From NCBI RefSeq assembly GCF_000022325.1, contig NC_012034.1, positions 186,001-250,000 of the forward strand: a stretch of DNA of 64,000 bases. The letters are read 5' to 3'. The notes beneath the pieces are model-generated. The model was not told the DNA's origin. It saw nothing but the letters and a program-made list of their open reading frames with translations, and made no database searches. Positions within the stretch are counted from its first letter, which is position 1. The number at the start of each line of letters is the position of its first letter. Below are positions 26,082 through 35,504 of the stretch, one piece after another. A program made the position numbers and the translations under genes. Source of the DNA: Caldicellulosiruptor bescii DSM 6725 (lineage in GTDB: Bacteria > Bacillota > Thermoanaerobacteria > Caldicellulosiruptorales > Caldicellulosiruptoraceae).

Positions 26082-26098
26082 TTCGACACGATTCGACA
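26082..26098 (-). promoter_or_regulatory. Tandem Spo0A boxes between abrB and the xylan locus
   Basis: Minus-strand TGTCGAATCGTGTCGAA holds two exact TGTCGAA cores with a 3-nt gap (10-bp repeat), the layout bound by a Spo0A dimer. It sits about 280 bp from each flanking start codon. The stretch 25877-26201 has no convincing gene: a TATAAT at 26011-26016, a 28-codon frame at 26065-26151 and a small terminator are the only other signals. Confidence 0.5.
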
Positions 26099-26155
26099 GA
26101 TTAGAAATAGTATCAAATTTTGAAATAAGTAATTATAATATTAGATCGTAGGATC

Positions 26156-26179
26156 AACTTGTTCACATACAAGTTTTTT
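26156..26179 (+). terminator. Small terminator-like hairpin upstream of the xylan promoter
   Basis: AACTTGT (26156-26162) / ACAAGTT (26169-26175) with a 6-nt loop, then TTTT. It would insulate the xylan promoter from upstream transcription. Confidence 0.5.
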
Positions 26180-26201
26180 AATAAAATACACACAAAAAAT
26201 A

Positions 26202-26230
26202 TTGACTAGTAAACGCTTACGATATATTAT
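26202..26230 (+). promoter_or_regulatory. Promoter of the xylan-utilisation locus
   Basis: TTGACT (26202-26207), a 17-bp spacer and TATTAT (26225-26230). It gives a leader of about 145 nt before the first solute-binding protein. No other equally good promoter was noticed inside the locus, so it may drive many of the following genes. Confidence 0.75.
26209..26220. promoter_or_regulatory. LacI-family operator in the promoter spacer
   Basis: GTAAACGCTTAC is centred on CG and lies wholly between the -35 and -10, where binding would block RNA polymerase. The form NTAAACGNTTAN is that of LacI-family operators and also near the CcpA cre consensus, so either a xylose/xylan repressor or CcpA could bind. 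Confidence 0.65.
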
Positions 26231-26383
26231 ATAAACAAAAGAAAGTTGATTTTTAATATATTCAATTTTAAAAAAGGTTACAAAACCATTTATATAAAGA
26301 GTTTATAGGTTAAACTGCCTAATTTCTTAACAAATATAGTTTGGGCAAAATTACGTATAAATGTATCGAAGGAGATGATAGAT

Positions 26384-29239
26384 TTGTCTGGGTTTTTAAC
26401 AATTCTGAAAAGGACAAAATTTGTCATTGTATATTTACTAGTCATATTACTCATATTGCTCTGTAAAATCTCAGCATTTGCTTCAAGTGAAGTACCTACC
26501 CTTCAAGATTACCTAAAAAAAGTGGGAAATGTTGAAAGACCAAAGAAAGAAATTATAATTGAGGCAATTAATTACACAAGTTCAAGTAATGCAAGTGTCA
26601 GAAAAATATCACAATTCTATGGGCAAAAAGATGTGCTTTTATGGGAAAAAGAAGGTGGATGGTTAGAGTGGAGTGTAAATATTCCGGAAGATGGATTTTA
26701 TAATATGGCTCTTCTCTATTATCCTTTGCCAGGTAAAGGGCTGGGGATAGAATTTAGCGTATTTATTGATGGAAAAATTCCTTATAAAGAAGCCCAAAAA
26801 GTTACATTTCCAAGAGTATGGAAGGATACAACAGGAATTAGGAAAGATAAAAAAGGCAATGATTTGAGACCAAAATGTGATGAACACCAGCAATGGCAAA
26901 AAATTGATTTTATAGATACTGAGGGTTTCTATAACAAAGCTTTACCGTTCTATTTTACAAAAGGCGAACATAAAATTAGACTTATAAGTATTAGAGAGCC
27001 TATCGCATTGAAGCAGTTGATTATATATAACAGTGAGGAATTACCAACTTATGAGGAGTACATATCAAAAAGTCGTGAAAAAAATTCAAAAAATGTGTTT
27101 ATAAAAATTCAAGGTGAGAATACATATCTAAAATCTGATCCAATACTATATCCTACTTATGATAGAACCGACCCCGCAACAGAGCCTTATCATGTTTCTA
27201 AAATAAGACTTAACACAATAGGTCAGTGGAATTGGCGTTATCCGGGGATGTGGATAAGCTGGATTTTTGAAGTTCCGCAGGATGGATATTATAAAATTGC
27301 AATAAAAGCAAGACAGAATTTTGTCCGAGGGTTATCTGTTCACAGAAAGTTATATATTGACGGAAAAATTCCTTTCAAAGAAGCTGAGGATATTGAATTT
27401 CCATATAGTATTAGCTGGTATATGAAAACAATAGGCAAGAAAAATCAACCATATCTAATATATTTGAAAAAAGGTGTTCATGAATTAAGGTTGGAATCAA
27501 CCCTGGGTGCTTTTTCAGAGATTTTGAGTAGAGTTGAAAGTACCACAATAGATTTAAACAATTTGTATAGAAAAATAATAATGATTACAGGCACATCACC
27601 TGACTTGTATCGTGACTATTTCCTTGAAGAGCAAATACCAGAGCTTGTCAGTACATTAAAAAGATTAAGCAATGAGCTGGAAGAAGAAGCTGCTATGTTT
27701 GAAAAACTTGCAGGGCAAAAAGGCGGAGAAGCTGAGTTTTTAAGAAGAGTTGCTCTTCAACTCAGGAGTATGGCTGAAGATACTGACACAATACCTGGAA
27801 GATTAACAAGTTTTAGAGACAATTTGAGTGGATTATCTTCGTGGCTTGCATATAGAAGAGATCAGCCATTAGAGATAGATTATATTTTGATTACATCTCC
27901 TGAGGAAAAGCTGCCCTCGCCGACAGCTTCTATTGGTAATAAGATTGTTAATTCAATAAAAGCATTTTTGTATTCCTTTGTTGAAGATTACAATAACGTA
28001 GGTGAAGTGTATCAGGGGCAAAAGGTTATTAAAGTTTGGGTTGGCGGTGGTCGCGATCAGGCGCAGATTATAAGAGATCTAATCAATGATTCATTTACAC
28101 CACAGACAGGAATTAAAGTAAATGTTAGCCTGGTTCAAGCAGGATTAATTGAAGCAATACTTGCAGGAAAAGGTCCAGATATAGTTTTAACAGTTTCAAG
28201 GGCACAACCAGTTAATTTAGCCGCACGTGGTGCACTTGTTGATTTGAGCAAATTTAAAGATTTTAATGAAGTTAAAAAAAGGTTTGCTAAAACTGCTTTA
28301 GTTCCATATACGTATAATGGCGGTGTATATGGGCTTCCAGTTACTCAGGATTTTTATATGATGTTTTACAGAAAAGATATCTTAAAAGAGCTAAATATTG
28401 AATTGCCACGAACATGGGATGATATGTACAAAGTCATAGCAAAGCTTCAGAGATATAATCTTCAGGTTGGTCTTCCATATCAAAGGATTGACGCTCTTGA
28501 AGCAATTGATGCGGGGCTTGGTGCAAGAAATCTCTTTCCTACATTATTGCTTCAGTTTGGTGGAAGCTTTTATGACAAAACAAAAACACGAACACTATTG
28601 GATAGACCAGAAGCTGTAGCTGCATTTAAGACTTGGACAGATTTTTACACAAAGTACAATCTTCCTTTGATATATGACTTTTACAACAGATTCAGAACAG
28701 GTGAGATGCCACTTGGAATAGCACCATATACCACGTATAACCTGTTATCGACAGCTGCACCTGAAATTCGAAATGAATGGGGAATGGCACCAATACCTGG
28801 GGTAAAAAAGCCAAACGGTGAAATAGACCGTTCTACAGGTGGGTCAGGTACAGCATGTATAATATTAAAGAAAAGCAGAAATAAAGAAGCATGCTGGGAG
28901 TTTTTGAAATGGTGGACATCTGATGAAATTCAAACACAGTTTGGGAAAGAGCTTGAGATGCTGATGGGTACTGCTGCAAGATACAATACAGCAAATTTGA
29001 GAGCTTTTCAAAGACTTCCATGGAACAAAGAGGAGATAGAAAATTTAGAGACACAGTGGAAATATGTAAAAGAAATAGAGGAAGTTCCAGGAAGTTATTA
29101 CATTACAAGAAGTATAGACAGTGCATTTTCAGCTGTTGTTTATCAGGGGATAAATCCAAGAGAAAGTATGTGGAAATATACAAAAGAAATCAACGATGAG
29201 CTTGAAAGAAAGAGGATAGAGCTTAGTTTGAATAAATAA
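26384..29239 (+). CDS. ABC importer solute-binding protein with duplicated N-terminal sugar-binding-like modules
   Basis: Start is the TTG at 26384, 8 nt after AAGGAG; the ATG at 26375 touches that site. The 951-residue protein has an export signal (residues 1-36), two related beta-sandwich modules (about 55-215 and 235-375), a helical linker with a coiled-coil look (about 385-500) and a family 1 solute-binding domain (about 540-930: VIKVWVGGGRDQAQIIRDL, GPDIVLTVSRAQPVNLA). The module duplication shows in IPEDGFYNMALLYYP ... FIDGKIPYKEA versus VPQDGYYKIAIKAR ... YIDGKIPFKEA. Such sandwiches resemble CBM6/CBM35. There is no clear lipobox. It should capture long xylo-oligosaccharides for the next two permeases. 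Confidence 0.88.
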   Translation: MSGFLTILKRTKFVIVYLLVILLILLCKISAFASSEVPTLQDYLKKVGNVERPKKEIIIEAINYTSSSNASVRKISQFYGQKDVLLWEKEGGWLEWSVNIPEDGFYNMALLYYPLPGKGLGIEFSVFIDGKIPYKEAQKVTFPRVWKDTTGIRKDKKGNDLRPKCDEHQQWQKIDFIDTEGFYNKALPFYFTKGEHKIRLISIREPIALKQLIIYNSEELPTYEEYISKSREKNSKNVFIKIQGENTYLKSDPILYPTYDRTDPATEPYHVSKIRLNTIGQWNWRYPGMWISWIFEVPQDGYYKIAIKARQNFVRGLSVHRKLYIDGKIPFKEAEDIEFPYSISWYMKTIGKKNQPYLIYLKKGVHELRLESTLGAFSEILSRVESTTIDLNNLYRKIIMITGTSPDLYRDYFLEEQIPELVSTLKRLSNELEEEAAMFEKLAGQKGGEAEFLRRVALQLRSMAEDTDTIPGRLTSFRDNLSGLSSWLAYRRDQPLEIDYILITSPEEKLPSPTASIGNKIVNSIKAFLYSFVEDYNNVGEVYQGQKVIKVWVGGGRDQAQIIRDLINDSFTPQTGIKVNVSLVQAGLIEAILAGKGPDIVLTVSRAQPVNLAARGALVDLSKFKDFNEVKKRFAKTALVPYTYNGGVYGLPVTQDFYMMFYRKDILKELNIELPRTWDDMYKVIAKLQRYNLQVGLPYQRIDALEAIDAGLGARNLFPTLLLQFGGSFYDKTKTRTLLDRPEAVAAFKTWTDFYTKYNLPLIYDFYNRFRTGEMPLGIAPYTTYNLLSTAAPEIRNEWGMAPIPGVKKPNGEIDRSTGGSGTACIILKKSRNKEACWEFLKWWTSDEIQTQFGKELEMLMGTAARYNTANLRAFQRLPWNKEEIENLETQWKYVKEIEEVPGSYYITRSIDSAFSAVVYQGINPRESMWKYTKEINDELERKRIELSLNK

Positions 29240-29291
29240 TTGAAAAATATTTAAAAAGATTTTCATAATTCCATGAAGGGAGATTTTATAG

Positions 29292-30185
29292 ATGAGCCTA
29301 ATTGAAGACATAAAAAAGAATAAAGCAAGTTATTTAATGATAGCTCCATATATGTTATTATTTACGATATTCACATTAATTCCAGTTATAAGCTCTATAT
29401 TTTTAAGTTTTACAAATTACAATATGCTTCAGCCACCTAAATGGGTTGGATGGTCAAATTATATAAGATTGTTTCTAAATGATAAAATATTTTTAAAGGT
29501 GCTCAGGAATACTCTAATATTTGCATTTTTGACAGGACCGCTTAGCTATTTTATGTCTTTTTTCCTTGCATGGTTTATAAGTGAGTTCAATCCGAAGTTG
29601 AGAGCATTTTTAACACTTGTATTTTATTCACCTTCACTTGCTGGAAATGTGTTTTTCATATGGTCGTTTATATTCAGTGGCGATGTTTATGGACTTATAA
29701 ATGGATGGGCGATGAAACTTGGGATTATAGATGAGCCTATTAACTGGCTTCAGGACCCAAATTACATTTTATGGGTAATTATAATAGTTCAGCTTTGGCT
29801 TAGTATGGGTGCTGGATTTTTGGCATTTGTTGCAGGTTTTCAGAATCTTGATAGAGAACTATTTGAAGCAGGAGCAATTGACGGCATAAAAAACAGATTT
29901 CAAGAACTTTGGTACATCACAATCCCGCAGATGGCACCACAGCTTTTGTTTGGGGCTGTAATGCAAATAGGTGCATCATTTGGTGTTAGCACAGTTGTTA
30001 TGGCACTTGGGGGACTGCCAACAAGGGAGTACAGTGCAGACACTGTTGTGACTTATCTTATTGACTATGGGACAGTCAGATTTGAAATGGGCTATGCTTC
30101 AGCAATTGCAGTTGTGCTTTTTATTGCTATGCTTTTGACTAACAAGGTTATTACGTCAGTTTTGAGAAGATATTCATTTGATTAG
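29292..30185 (+). CDS. Sugar ABC transporter permease (MalF-like)
   Basis: This 297-residue protein has six helices and the permease EAA loop FEAGAIDGIKNRFQELWYITIPQMAP near residue 195, which contacts the ATPase. It belongs to the MalF/UgpA group of carbohydrate importers and pairs with the next gene. RBS GAAGGGAG precedes the ATG. No ATPase gene is nearby, so a shared MsmK-like ATPase is presumably used. Confidence 0.93.
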   Translation: MSLIEDIKKNKASYLMIAPYMLLFTIFTLIPVISSIFLSFTNYNMLQPPKWVGWSNYIRLFLNDKIFLKVLRNTLIFAFLTGPLSYFMSFFLAWFISEFNPKLRAFLTLVFYSPSLAGNVFFIWSFIFSGDVYGLINGWAMKLGIIDEPINWLQDPNYILWVIIIVQLWLSMGAGFLAFVAGFQNLDRELFEAGAIDGIKNRFQELWYITIPQMAPQLLFGAVMQIGASFGVSTVVMALGGLPTREYSADTVVTYLIDYGTVRFEMGYASAIAVVLFIAMLLTNKVITSVLRRYSFD

Positions 30186-30224
30186 TATATGTATTCTAAA
30201 TTTACAAAGAGTAGGTGAGTTTAG

Positions 30225-31088
30225 TTGAACAGAAAAGCAATGTTGGTGTGGAGAAAACAAAACAGAAGCCTTGGAGGGAATATAGTAATATTCATTATCT
30301 TAGCGGTACTGGGTATATTTATGGCATTACCGCTTGTTTATACGATAGTCAACGCATTTAAGCCATTTGATGAAATCTTTATTTTCCCCCCACGGCTATA
30401 TGTACGGCGTCCTACACTTGATAACTTTGTCTTACTGTTTCAACTTGCAACAAACATGTGGGTGCCTTTTTCAAGATATGTTTTCAACAGCTTATTTATA
30501 TGCATTGTTGGCACAGTTGGTCATATTTTCATTGCATCGCTTGCTGCTTATCCGCTTGCCAAGCATCAATTTGCGGCAAAGAGGATTATAAATGAGATAA
30601 TAGTTCTTGCACTGCTTTTTACACCGCAGGTTACATATATTCCTCTTTATATAATTATGTCTAACTTAAAGCTTATTGATACTTATGGAGCACTGATTTT
30701 TCCGGCTTGGCAAATGACTCTGGGGCTATTTCTAATGAGACAGTTCATGACCCAGATTCCAGATGCACTTTTAGAAGCTGCTAAAATTGATGGTGCAAAT
30801 GAATTTTTGACATGGTGGCGTATAGTTATGCCAAATGTTAAGCCTGCGTGGCTGACGCTTATGATTTTATCATTTCAGCAGCTCTGGAACCAGACAGGTG
30901 GTTCGTTCATATTCAGTGAAAGTTTAAAGCCACTGCCTACTCTTATGTCACAAATAGCAGCAGCGGGTATTGCTCGTGCTGGAGTTGGTGCTGCTGTTGC
31001 GCTTGTGCTAATGATTCCACCTATTGTACTTTTTATCATATCGCAAAGCAGCGTCATGGAAACAATGGTAAATGCAGGTATTAAATAG
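30225..31088 (+). CDS. Sugar ABC transporter permease (MalG-like)
   Basis: The 287-residue protein has six helices and the EAA loop LLEAAKIDGANEFLTWWRIVMPNVKP. It is the MalG/UgpE-type partner of the preceding permease. The TTG start at 30225 follows GTAGGTGAG. The two permeases and the 951-residue binding protein form one importer. Confidence 0.92.
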   Translation: MNRKAMLVWRKQNRSLGGNIVIFIILAVLGIFMALPLVYTIVNAFKPFDEIFIFPPRLYVRRPTLDNFVLLFQLATNMWVPFSRYVFNSLFICIVGTVGHIFIASLAAYPLAKHQFAAKRIINEIIVLALLFTPQVTYIPLYIIMSNLKLIDTYGALIFPAWQMTLGLFLMRQFMTQIPDALLEAAKIDGANEFLTWWRIVMPNVKPAWLTLMILSFQQLWNQTGGSFIFSESLKPLPTLMSQIAAAGIARAGVGAAVALVLMIPPIVLFIISQSSVMETMVNAGIK

Positions 31089-31138
31089 TAAATAGTTATG
31101 TTGTAATTTCTTAAACTATGAAAGTAAAGGTGAGGACA

Positions 31139-33268
31139 GTGAAAGTTGAATTAAAAAGTATAAAGAGAAGTATAGTACTCATTTTTGCCATAAGCCTAAT
31201 ATTCCAAATAATAAGTACTACAAAAGTGTACGCATATATAATTGAAGATATGCGTGAAGTTCCATATTATCAATACAATTATGATGTATATCAGCATGAA
31301 ATACCAAGCGCTGCTGGTTATTATCCAGCAAAAACCATAAGAGGAGAATATATCGGTTCAGGCAGTTTTAAAAATCCAACAGATCTATATGTTGATAACA
31401 ATAATACTATCTATATTATGGACAGTGGCAACAAGCGAGTAATAGTCTGCGATAAAGACTTCAAACTTAAGAAAATTATAGATAAATTTTTCGATTCTAA
31501 TGGAACTATTCAACTTATTGAACCAGATGGAATATTTGTCGATAAAAGTGGTTTAATTTACATATGTGATAAGGGTTCTAAACTGGTCTGGATATTCAAC
31601 CAAGATGGCAAATTAATAAGAACCATAGAAAAGCCTGTATCAGACCTGAAAGCTGCTAAAAAAGATTTTATTCCATTTAAAGTTGTTGTTGATAATGCAG
31701 GGATTATCTATGTTCTTTCTTTGGGAAGTTTTGAAGGTGCTTATATGTTTGACCAAAATGGGAATTTTTTGGGGTTTTACGGGAGCAACAAAGTAGTTGT
31801 TACATGGCAGTTATTGGTTGATAGGTTTTGGAAGAGTATTTTAACAAAAGAACAGAAAAGTTCTATGGTAAGATATTTACCAACGGAATGTACCAGCATC
31901 GACATAGCTAAAGATGGATTTATATATACCTGTTCAAATTACACTGATGTAAGCGAAGGTGAAATAAGAAAATTAAACTATTTAGGCGAAAACATACTTT
32001 GGTATAAAAAGCAAGGCAGAACAAGAGACTATGGTGATATTTCAAAATATCAGGGGAAGGAGTTGGAAGATTCATATTTTATAGATATTGACGTGACTGA
32101 TGATGGATTTATCAATGCACTTGATTATGAACGAGGACGAATTTTTCAGTATGATCAAAATGCGAATTTGCTATTCATATGTGGAGGGAAAGGTGATCAG
32201 GTAGGCACATTTAAAGATCCAGTGGCTATAGATAGTATAGCAAATGATTTAGTTGTTCTTGATAAGCTAAAAGGAACAATCACAGTTTTTAAAGAAACAA
32301 AATTAGGAAGCTTAGTACATAAAGCAACGCTGCTATATAATGAAGGTAAGTACGATGATGCAAGGCATTTATGGGAACAAGTTCACAAAATGGATTTCAA
32401 TTTTTCACTTGCACATGTAGGTCTTGGCAAAGCACTTTTGAGGATGGATAAATATTCAGATGCGATGTATTATTTCAGGCTTGCAAATGATAAAGATGGT
32501 TATTCAGAGGCAAAAGAAGTTTTAAGAAATGAATTTTTAAAAAGAAATTTTGGGGTTATAGCAACAACTGTAATTGCTATAATAGTACTTTTGTATGTAT
32601 TAATAAAACGCTTTAGAAAGCCACCTACAGCTCAAGACATTTATACTAAAAAGATCGACAAGTATAAATATCCTTTACATGTAATGCTGCATCCATTTAG
32701 AGGCTTTGAAGAATTAAAAGAAGAGAGGAAAGGTTCTGTTATAATTGCAACATTTATTGTGTTTATATTCTTTGTAACTATGGTCATAAATAGACAATAC
32801 ACAGGATTTATCTTTAATCCGTATAGACAAGATAAAATTAACATATTGTCAATATTCTCAAGTACAGTTGGTATATTTTTCTTCTGGGTACTTTCTAACT
32901 GGATGGTATCCACTCTTACTGAGGGTGAAGGCAAGTTTGGAGAAATATGGGTATTTTCGGCATATTCTCTGACACCATATATTATTTGTACTCTTTTAGC
33001 AGTTGTTATGAGTCAATTCATGATTGCAGAAGAAGCAATGTTTATAAACTTTGTAAGACTTATTGGCACCTTATGGCTTGTAATATGCATATTTAATGCA
33101 ATAAAATCTGTTCATCAGTATACTCCAAGTAAAACTATAGGCACAATAGCTTTGAGTGTTTTGGGAGTAGGAATAATTCTTTTCATTATTGTATTAATGC
33201 TTACACTGTTTGGACAGTTAATAGACTTTATCAATAATGTGTACAGCGAGATACTCCTCAGGATATAG
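31139..33268 (+). CDS. Exported beta-propeller / TPR / Yip1-domain membrane protein
   Basis: I choose the GTG at 31139 (AAAGGTGAGG just upstream); an ATG at 31118 would add seven residues. The product (709 residues) has a signal segment (about 10-33), NHL-type propeller repeats (about 60-390: NPTDLYVDNNNTIYIMDSGNKRVIVCD, EPDGIFVDKSGLIYICDKGSKLVWIF), two TPR-like helical pairs (about 405-465), a helix near 475 and a C-terminal Yip1-like membrane domain with about five helices. The propeller should be outside the membrane. It has no catalytic signature. It sits between two ABC importers and may scaffold or sense. Confidence 0.82.
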   Translation: MKVELKSIKRSIVLIFAISLIFQIISTTKVYAYIIEDMREVPYYQYNYDVYQHEIPSAAGYYPAKTIRGEYIGSGSFKNPTDLYVDNNNTIYIMDSGNKRVIVCDKDFKLKKIIDKFFDSNGTIQLIEPDGIFVDKSGLIYICDKGSKLVWIFNQDGKLIRTIEKPVSDLKAAKKDFIPFKVVVDNAGIIYVLSLGSFEGAYMFDQNGNFLGFYGSNKVVVTWQLLVDRFWKSILTKEQKSSMVRYLPTECTSIDIAKDGFIYTCSNYTDVSEGEIRKLNYLGENILWYKKQGRTRDYGDISKYQGKELEDSYFIDIDVTDDGFINALDYERGRIFQYDQNANLLFICGGKGDQVGTFKDPVAIDSIANDLVVLDKLKGTITVFKETKLGSLVHKATLLYNEGKYDDARHLWEQVHKMDFNFSLAHVGLGKALLRMDKYSDAMYYFRLANDKDGYSEAKEVLRNEFLKRNFGVIATTVIAIIVLLYVLIKRFRKPPTAQDIYTKKIDKYKYPLHVMLHPFRGFEELKEERKGSVIIATFIVFIFFVTMVINRQYTGFIFNPYRQDKINILSIFSSTVGIFFFWVLSNWMVSTLTEGEGKFGEIWVFSAYSLTPYIICTLLAVVMSQFMIAEEAMFINFVRLIGTLWLVICIFNAIKSVHQYTPSKTIGTIALSVLGVGIILFIIVLMLTLFGQLIDFINNVYSEILLRI

Positions 33269-33295
33269 CTAACCTTTTAAAAGGAGGCATATAAA

Positions 33296-35497
33296 TTGTT
33301 TGATTTAAAAAAGTATAAACTAATCAGAACAATTGGAATAATATTTGCAATAATCATTACACAAATATTAAGTTTTCAAAAGATTTATGCAGACTCTGAA
33401 ATAAGTTTTCAGAAGATTGCTGCCAATGATAGGTTAGAATTGTATGTGAATAAAAAATATGGTTATTTCAAAGTTTTAGACAAGAAAACAAATATTGTAT
33501 GGTTGAGCAATCCAGAAAATTGGAAAGAAGACACTGTTGCAGCAGGAAGTATGAAAACACAGCTTGCATCTCAACTTGTAGTAAAATATGCTTTTATGGA
33601 GTCATATGCAATTCAAACGTCAAACAGCTATGTAAGCTCTGCAATGAAAAGAGGTTTGAAAATAAAGCCAATAAAAAATGGATATATAGCCACGTATTCA
33701 TTCAAAAAAGAGGGTTTTGTAATACCTGTTGCAGTAACAATTTCGAACGACTATCTGAATATTGAAGTGTTAGTCAATCAAATTAAAGAACTTAAAAAAG
33801 AAAAATACCGGCTTGTTTCCATTATGCTCTTGCCGTTTTTTGGAGCGGCAAGTAAAAGCGATAAGGGTTATATTGTTGTACCAGACGGTTGTGGAGCTGT
33901 GATAAATTTCAACAATAAAAAAGGAGAAGAAGAGTATTCACAGCGAGTATATGGTCCTGATTATGCCTTAATTAGAGAGCCCAACACGTATGTTACGCAG
34001 TATGCAAGGTTACCTGTCTTTGGAATGAATAAGAATGATTCGGGGTTTTTGGCGGTTGTAACGAATGGAGATTCAAAAGCAATAATAAATGCCTATACTA
34101 GTGGCGTTAGAACAAATTTTAATCAAGTTTTCAGCGAATTTATCATAAGAGAACAAGACAGTGTCACATTTAGAGAAAAGCAGTGGAATGAAAAAACGTT
34201 TAATATATTTGAAGAGAACATTCCAAATCAAACAAAGTACTCTATTAGATATTATTTCCTTGACAAGAATAAATCAGACTATATTGCGATGGCTGAAAAG
34301 TATAGAGAATATCTAATAAAGGAGAAAGGTCTTAAAAAAGAAGACCAGCAGAAATTACCTTTATATATTGAATTATACGGTGGAATGAAGAAAACAAAAT
34401 ATATTGTTGGGCTACCAAGAAATGTAACAATACCATTAACTACATTTGATGATGCTATTGAAATTTCAAAGAGATTGAAAAATATAGGTATTAAAGACAT
34501 AGTTGTGAAGTATACAGGATGGTATGAAAATGGAGTGTATTATAATCTTCCCATTTCACCAAAACCCGAGAAAGTTCTGGGTGGGTGGAAAGGGTTTAGA
34601 AAAATGATAGATTACTTCAATAGAAATAATATAAAAGCATATTTTGATGTAGATTTTGTAACATTTAGAAAAGGTTCATTGTTTTATCCTCTGAATGTTG
34701 TTGCCACAAAGTCTTTGAGAAAAATGCCAGCAAAACTTATTAGATATTCACCAGCTACATGCTATGCAGATGATGATTATCCTCTACTATTTATGGTATC
34801 TCCTTCATACGTGACCAAGTTTGTTGACAAATTTATTGGATCCAAACATGCAGAGATAAAAAATATATCTATCTCAACAATTTCTAAAATGTTATATTCA
34901 GACTTTGGTTCAAAACAAATAAACAGGTTAAAAACAGAAGAGATTTTTACTAATTTGGTAGAGAAGGTGACAAAGCAGTATAATGTTTTATTAACAAGTC
35001 CAAACGGCTATTTAATACCTAAGGGAAAAGAAATAATTGATGTACCTATTTCAAGCAGCAAATTTGCAATTGAGGACTATGAAATACCATTTTATCAGAT
35101 GGTGCTAAGAGGATATATTCCTTATTCTACACCAGCAATAAACGATTATACTAATGATTGGATGGTGTTATTGAAAACATTGGAAACAGGATCATTCTTA
35201 AAGTTTACATGGACCGCGAGAAATGAGGATGAATTGAAGGAAACAATGTGTGATTTTCTCTACTCATCAAATTATAGGATGTGGTTAAATGACGTAAAGA
35301 GTATGTACAGAAAAATTTATCCTGTACTGCAACAAATAAATAATAAAAAATTCTTAGAGCACAAGGTATTAAAGGAGGGACTTGTGTATGTTAAGTTTGA
35401 TGGTGGAGTGGAGATATTGTTAAATTATACTTCATCTGACCAAAAGGTTGGAAATACTGTTGTAAAAGCAAGAGATTTTAAAGTTATTAAGAGGTGA
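33296..35497 (+). CDS. DUF5696 exported protein with TIM-barrel-like core
   Basis: The 733-residue protein starts with a TTG after AAAAGGAGG and has a signal segment (residues 8-32). An N-terminal beta-sandwich (LYVNKKYGYFKVLDKKTNIVWLSNPENW) is followed by KGYIVVPDGCGAVINFNNKK and then a barrel-like region (about 370-600). There the strands DIVVKYTGWYENGVYYNLP, IKAYFDVDFVTF and SKMLYSDFGSK look like those of clan GH-D/GH101-type hydrolases. I recognise it as DUF5696, whose function is unknown. Asp residues in FDVDF and YSDFG are candidate catalytic groups. Neighbours are two ABC importers for plant sugars. Confidence 0.82.
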   Translation: MFDLKKYKLIRTIGIIFAIIITQILSFQKIYADSEISFQKIAANDRLELYVNKKYGYFKVLDKKTNIVWLSNPENWKEDTVAAGSMKTQLASQLVVKYAFMESYAIQTSNSYVSSAMKRGLKIKPIKNGYIATYSFKKEGFVIPVAVTISNDYLNIEVLVNQIKELKKEKYRLVSIMLLPFFGAASKSDKGYIVVPDGCGAVINFNNKKGEEEYSQRVYGPDYALIREPNTYVTQYARLPVFGMNKNDSGFLAVVTNGDSKAIINAYTSGVRTNFNQVFSEFIIREQDSVTFREKQWNEKTFNIFEENIPNQTKYSIRYYFLDKNKSDYIAMAEKYREYLIKEKGLKKEDQQKLPLYIELYGGMKKTKYIVGLPRNVTIPLTTFDDAIEISKRLKNIGIKDIVVKYTGWYENGVYYNLPISPKPEKVLGGWKGFRKMIDYFNRNNIKAYFDVDFVTFRKGSLFYPLNVVATKSLRKMPAKLIRYSPATCYADDDYPLLFMVSPSYVTKFVDKFIGSKHAEIKNISISTISKMLYSDFGSKQINRLKTEEIFTNLVEKVTKQYNVLLTSPNGYLIPKGKEIIDVPISSSKFAIEDYEIPFYQMVLRGYIPYSTPAINDYTNDWMVLLKTLETGSFLKFTWTARNEDELKETMCDFLYSSNYRMWLNDVKSMYRKIYPVLQQINNKKFLEHKVLKEGLVYVKFDGGVEILLNYTSSDQKVGNTVVKARDFKVIKR

Positions 35498-35504
35498 ATA
35501 TTTA

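Noticed and set aside
26209-26220. Calling GTAAACGCTTAC a cre site for CcpA
   Set aside because: It fits a LacI-type operator as well or better, and the position in the spacer does not decide; the regulator was left open.
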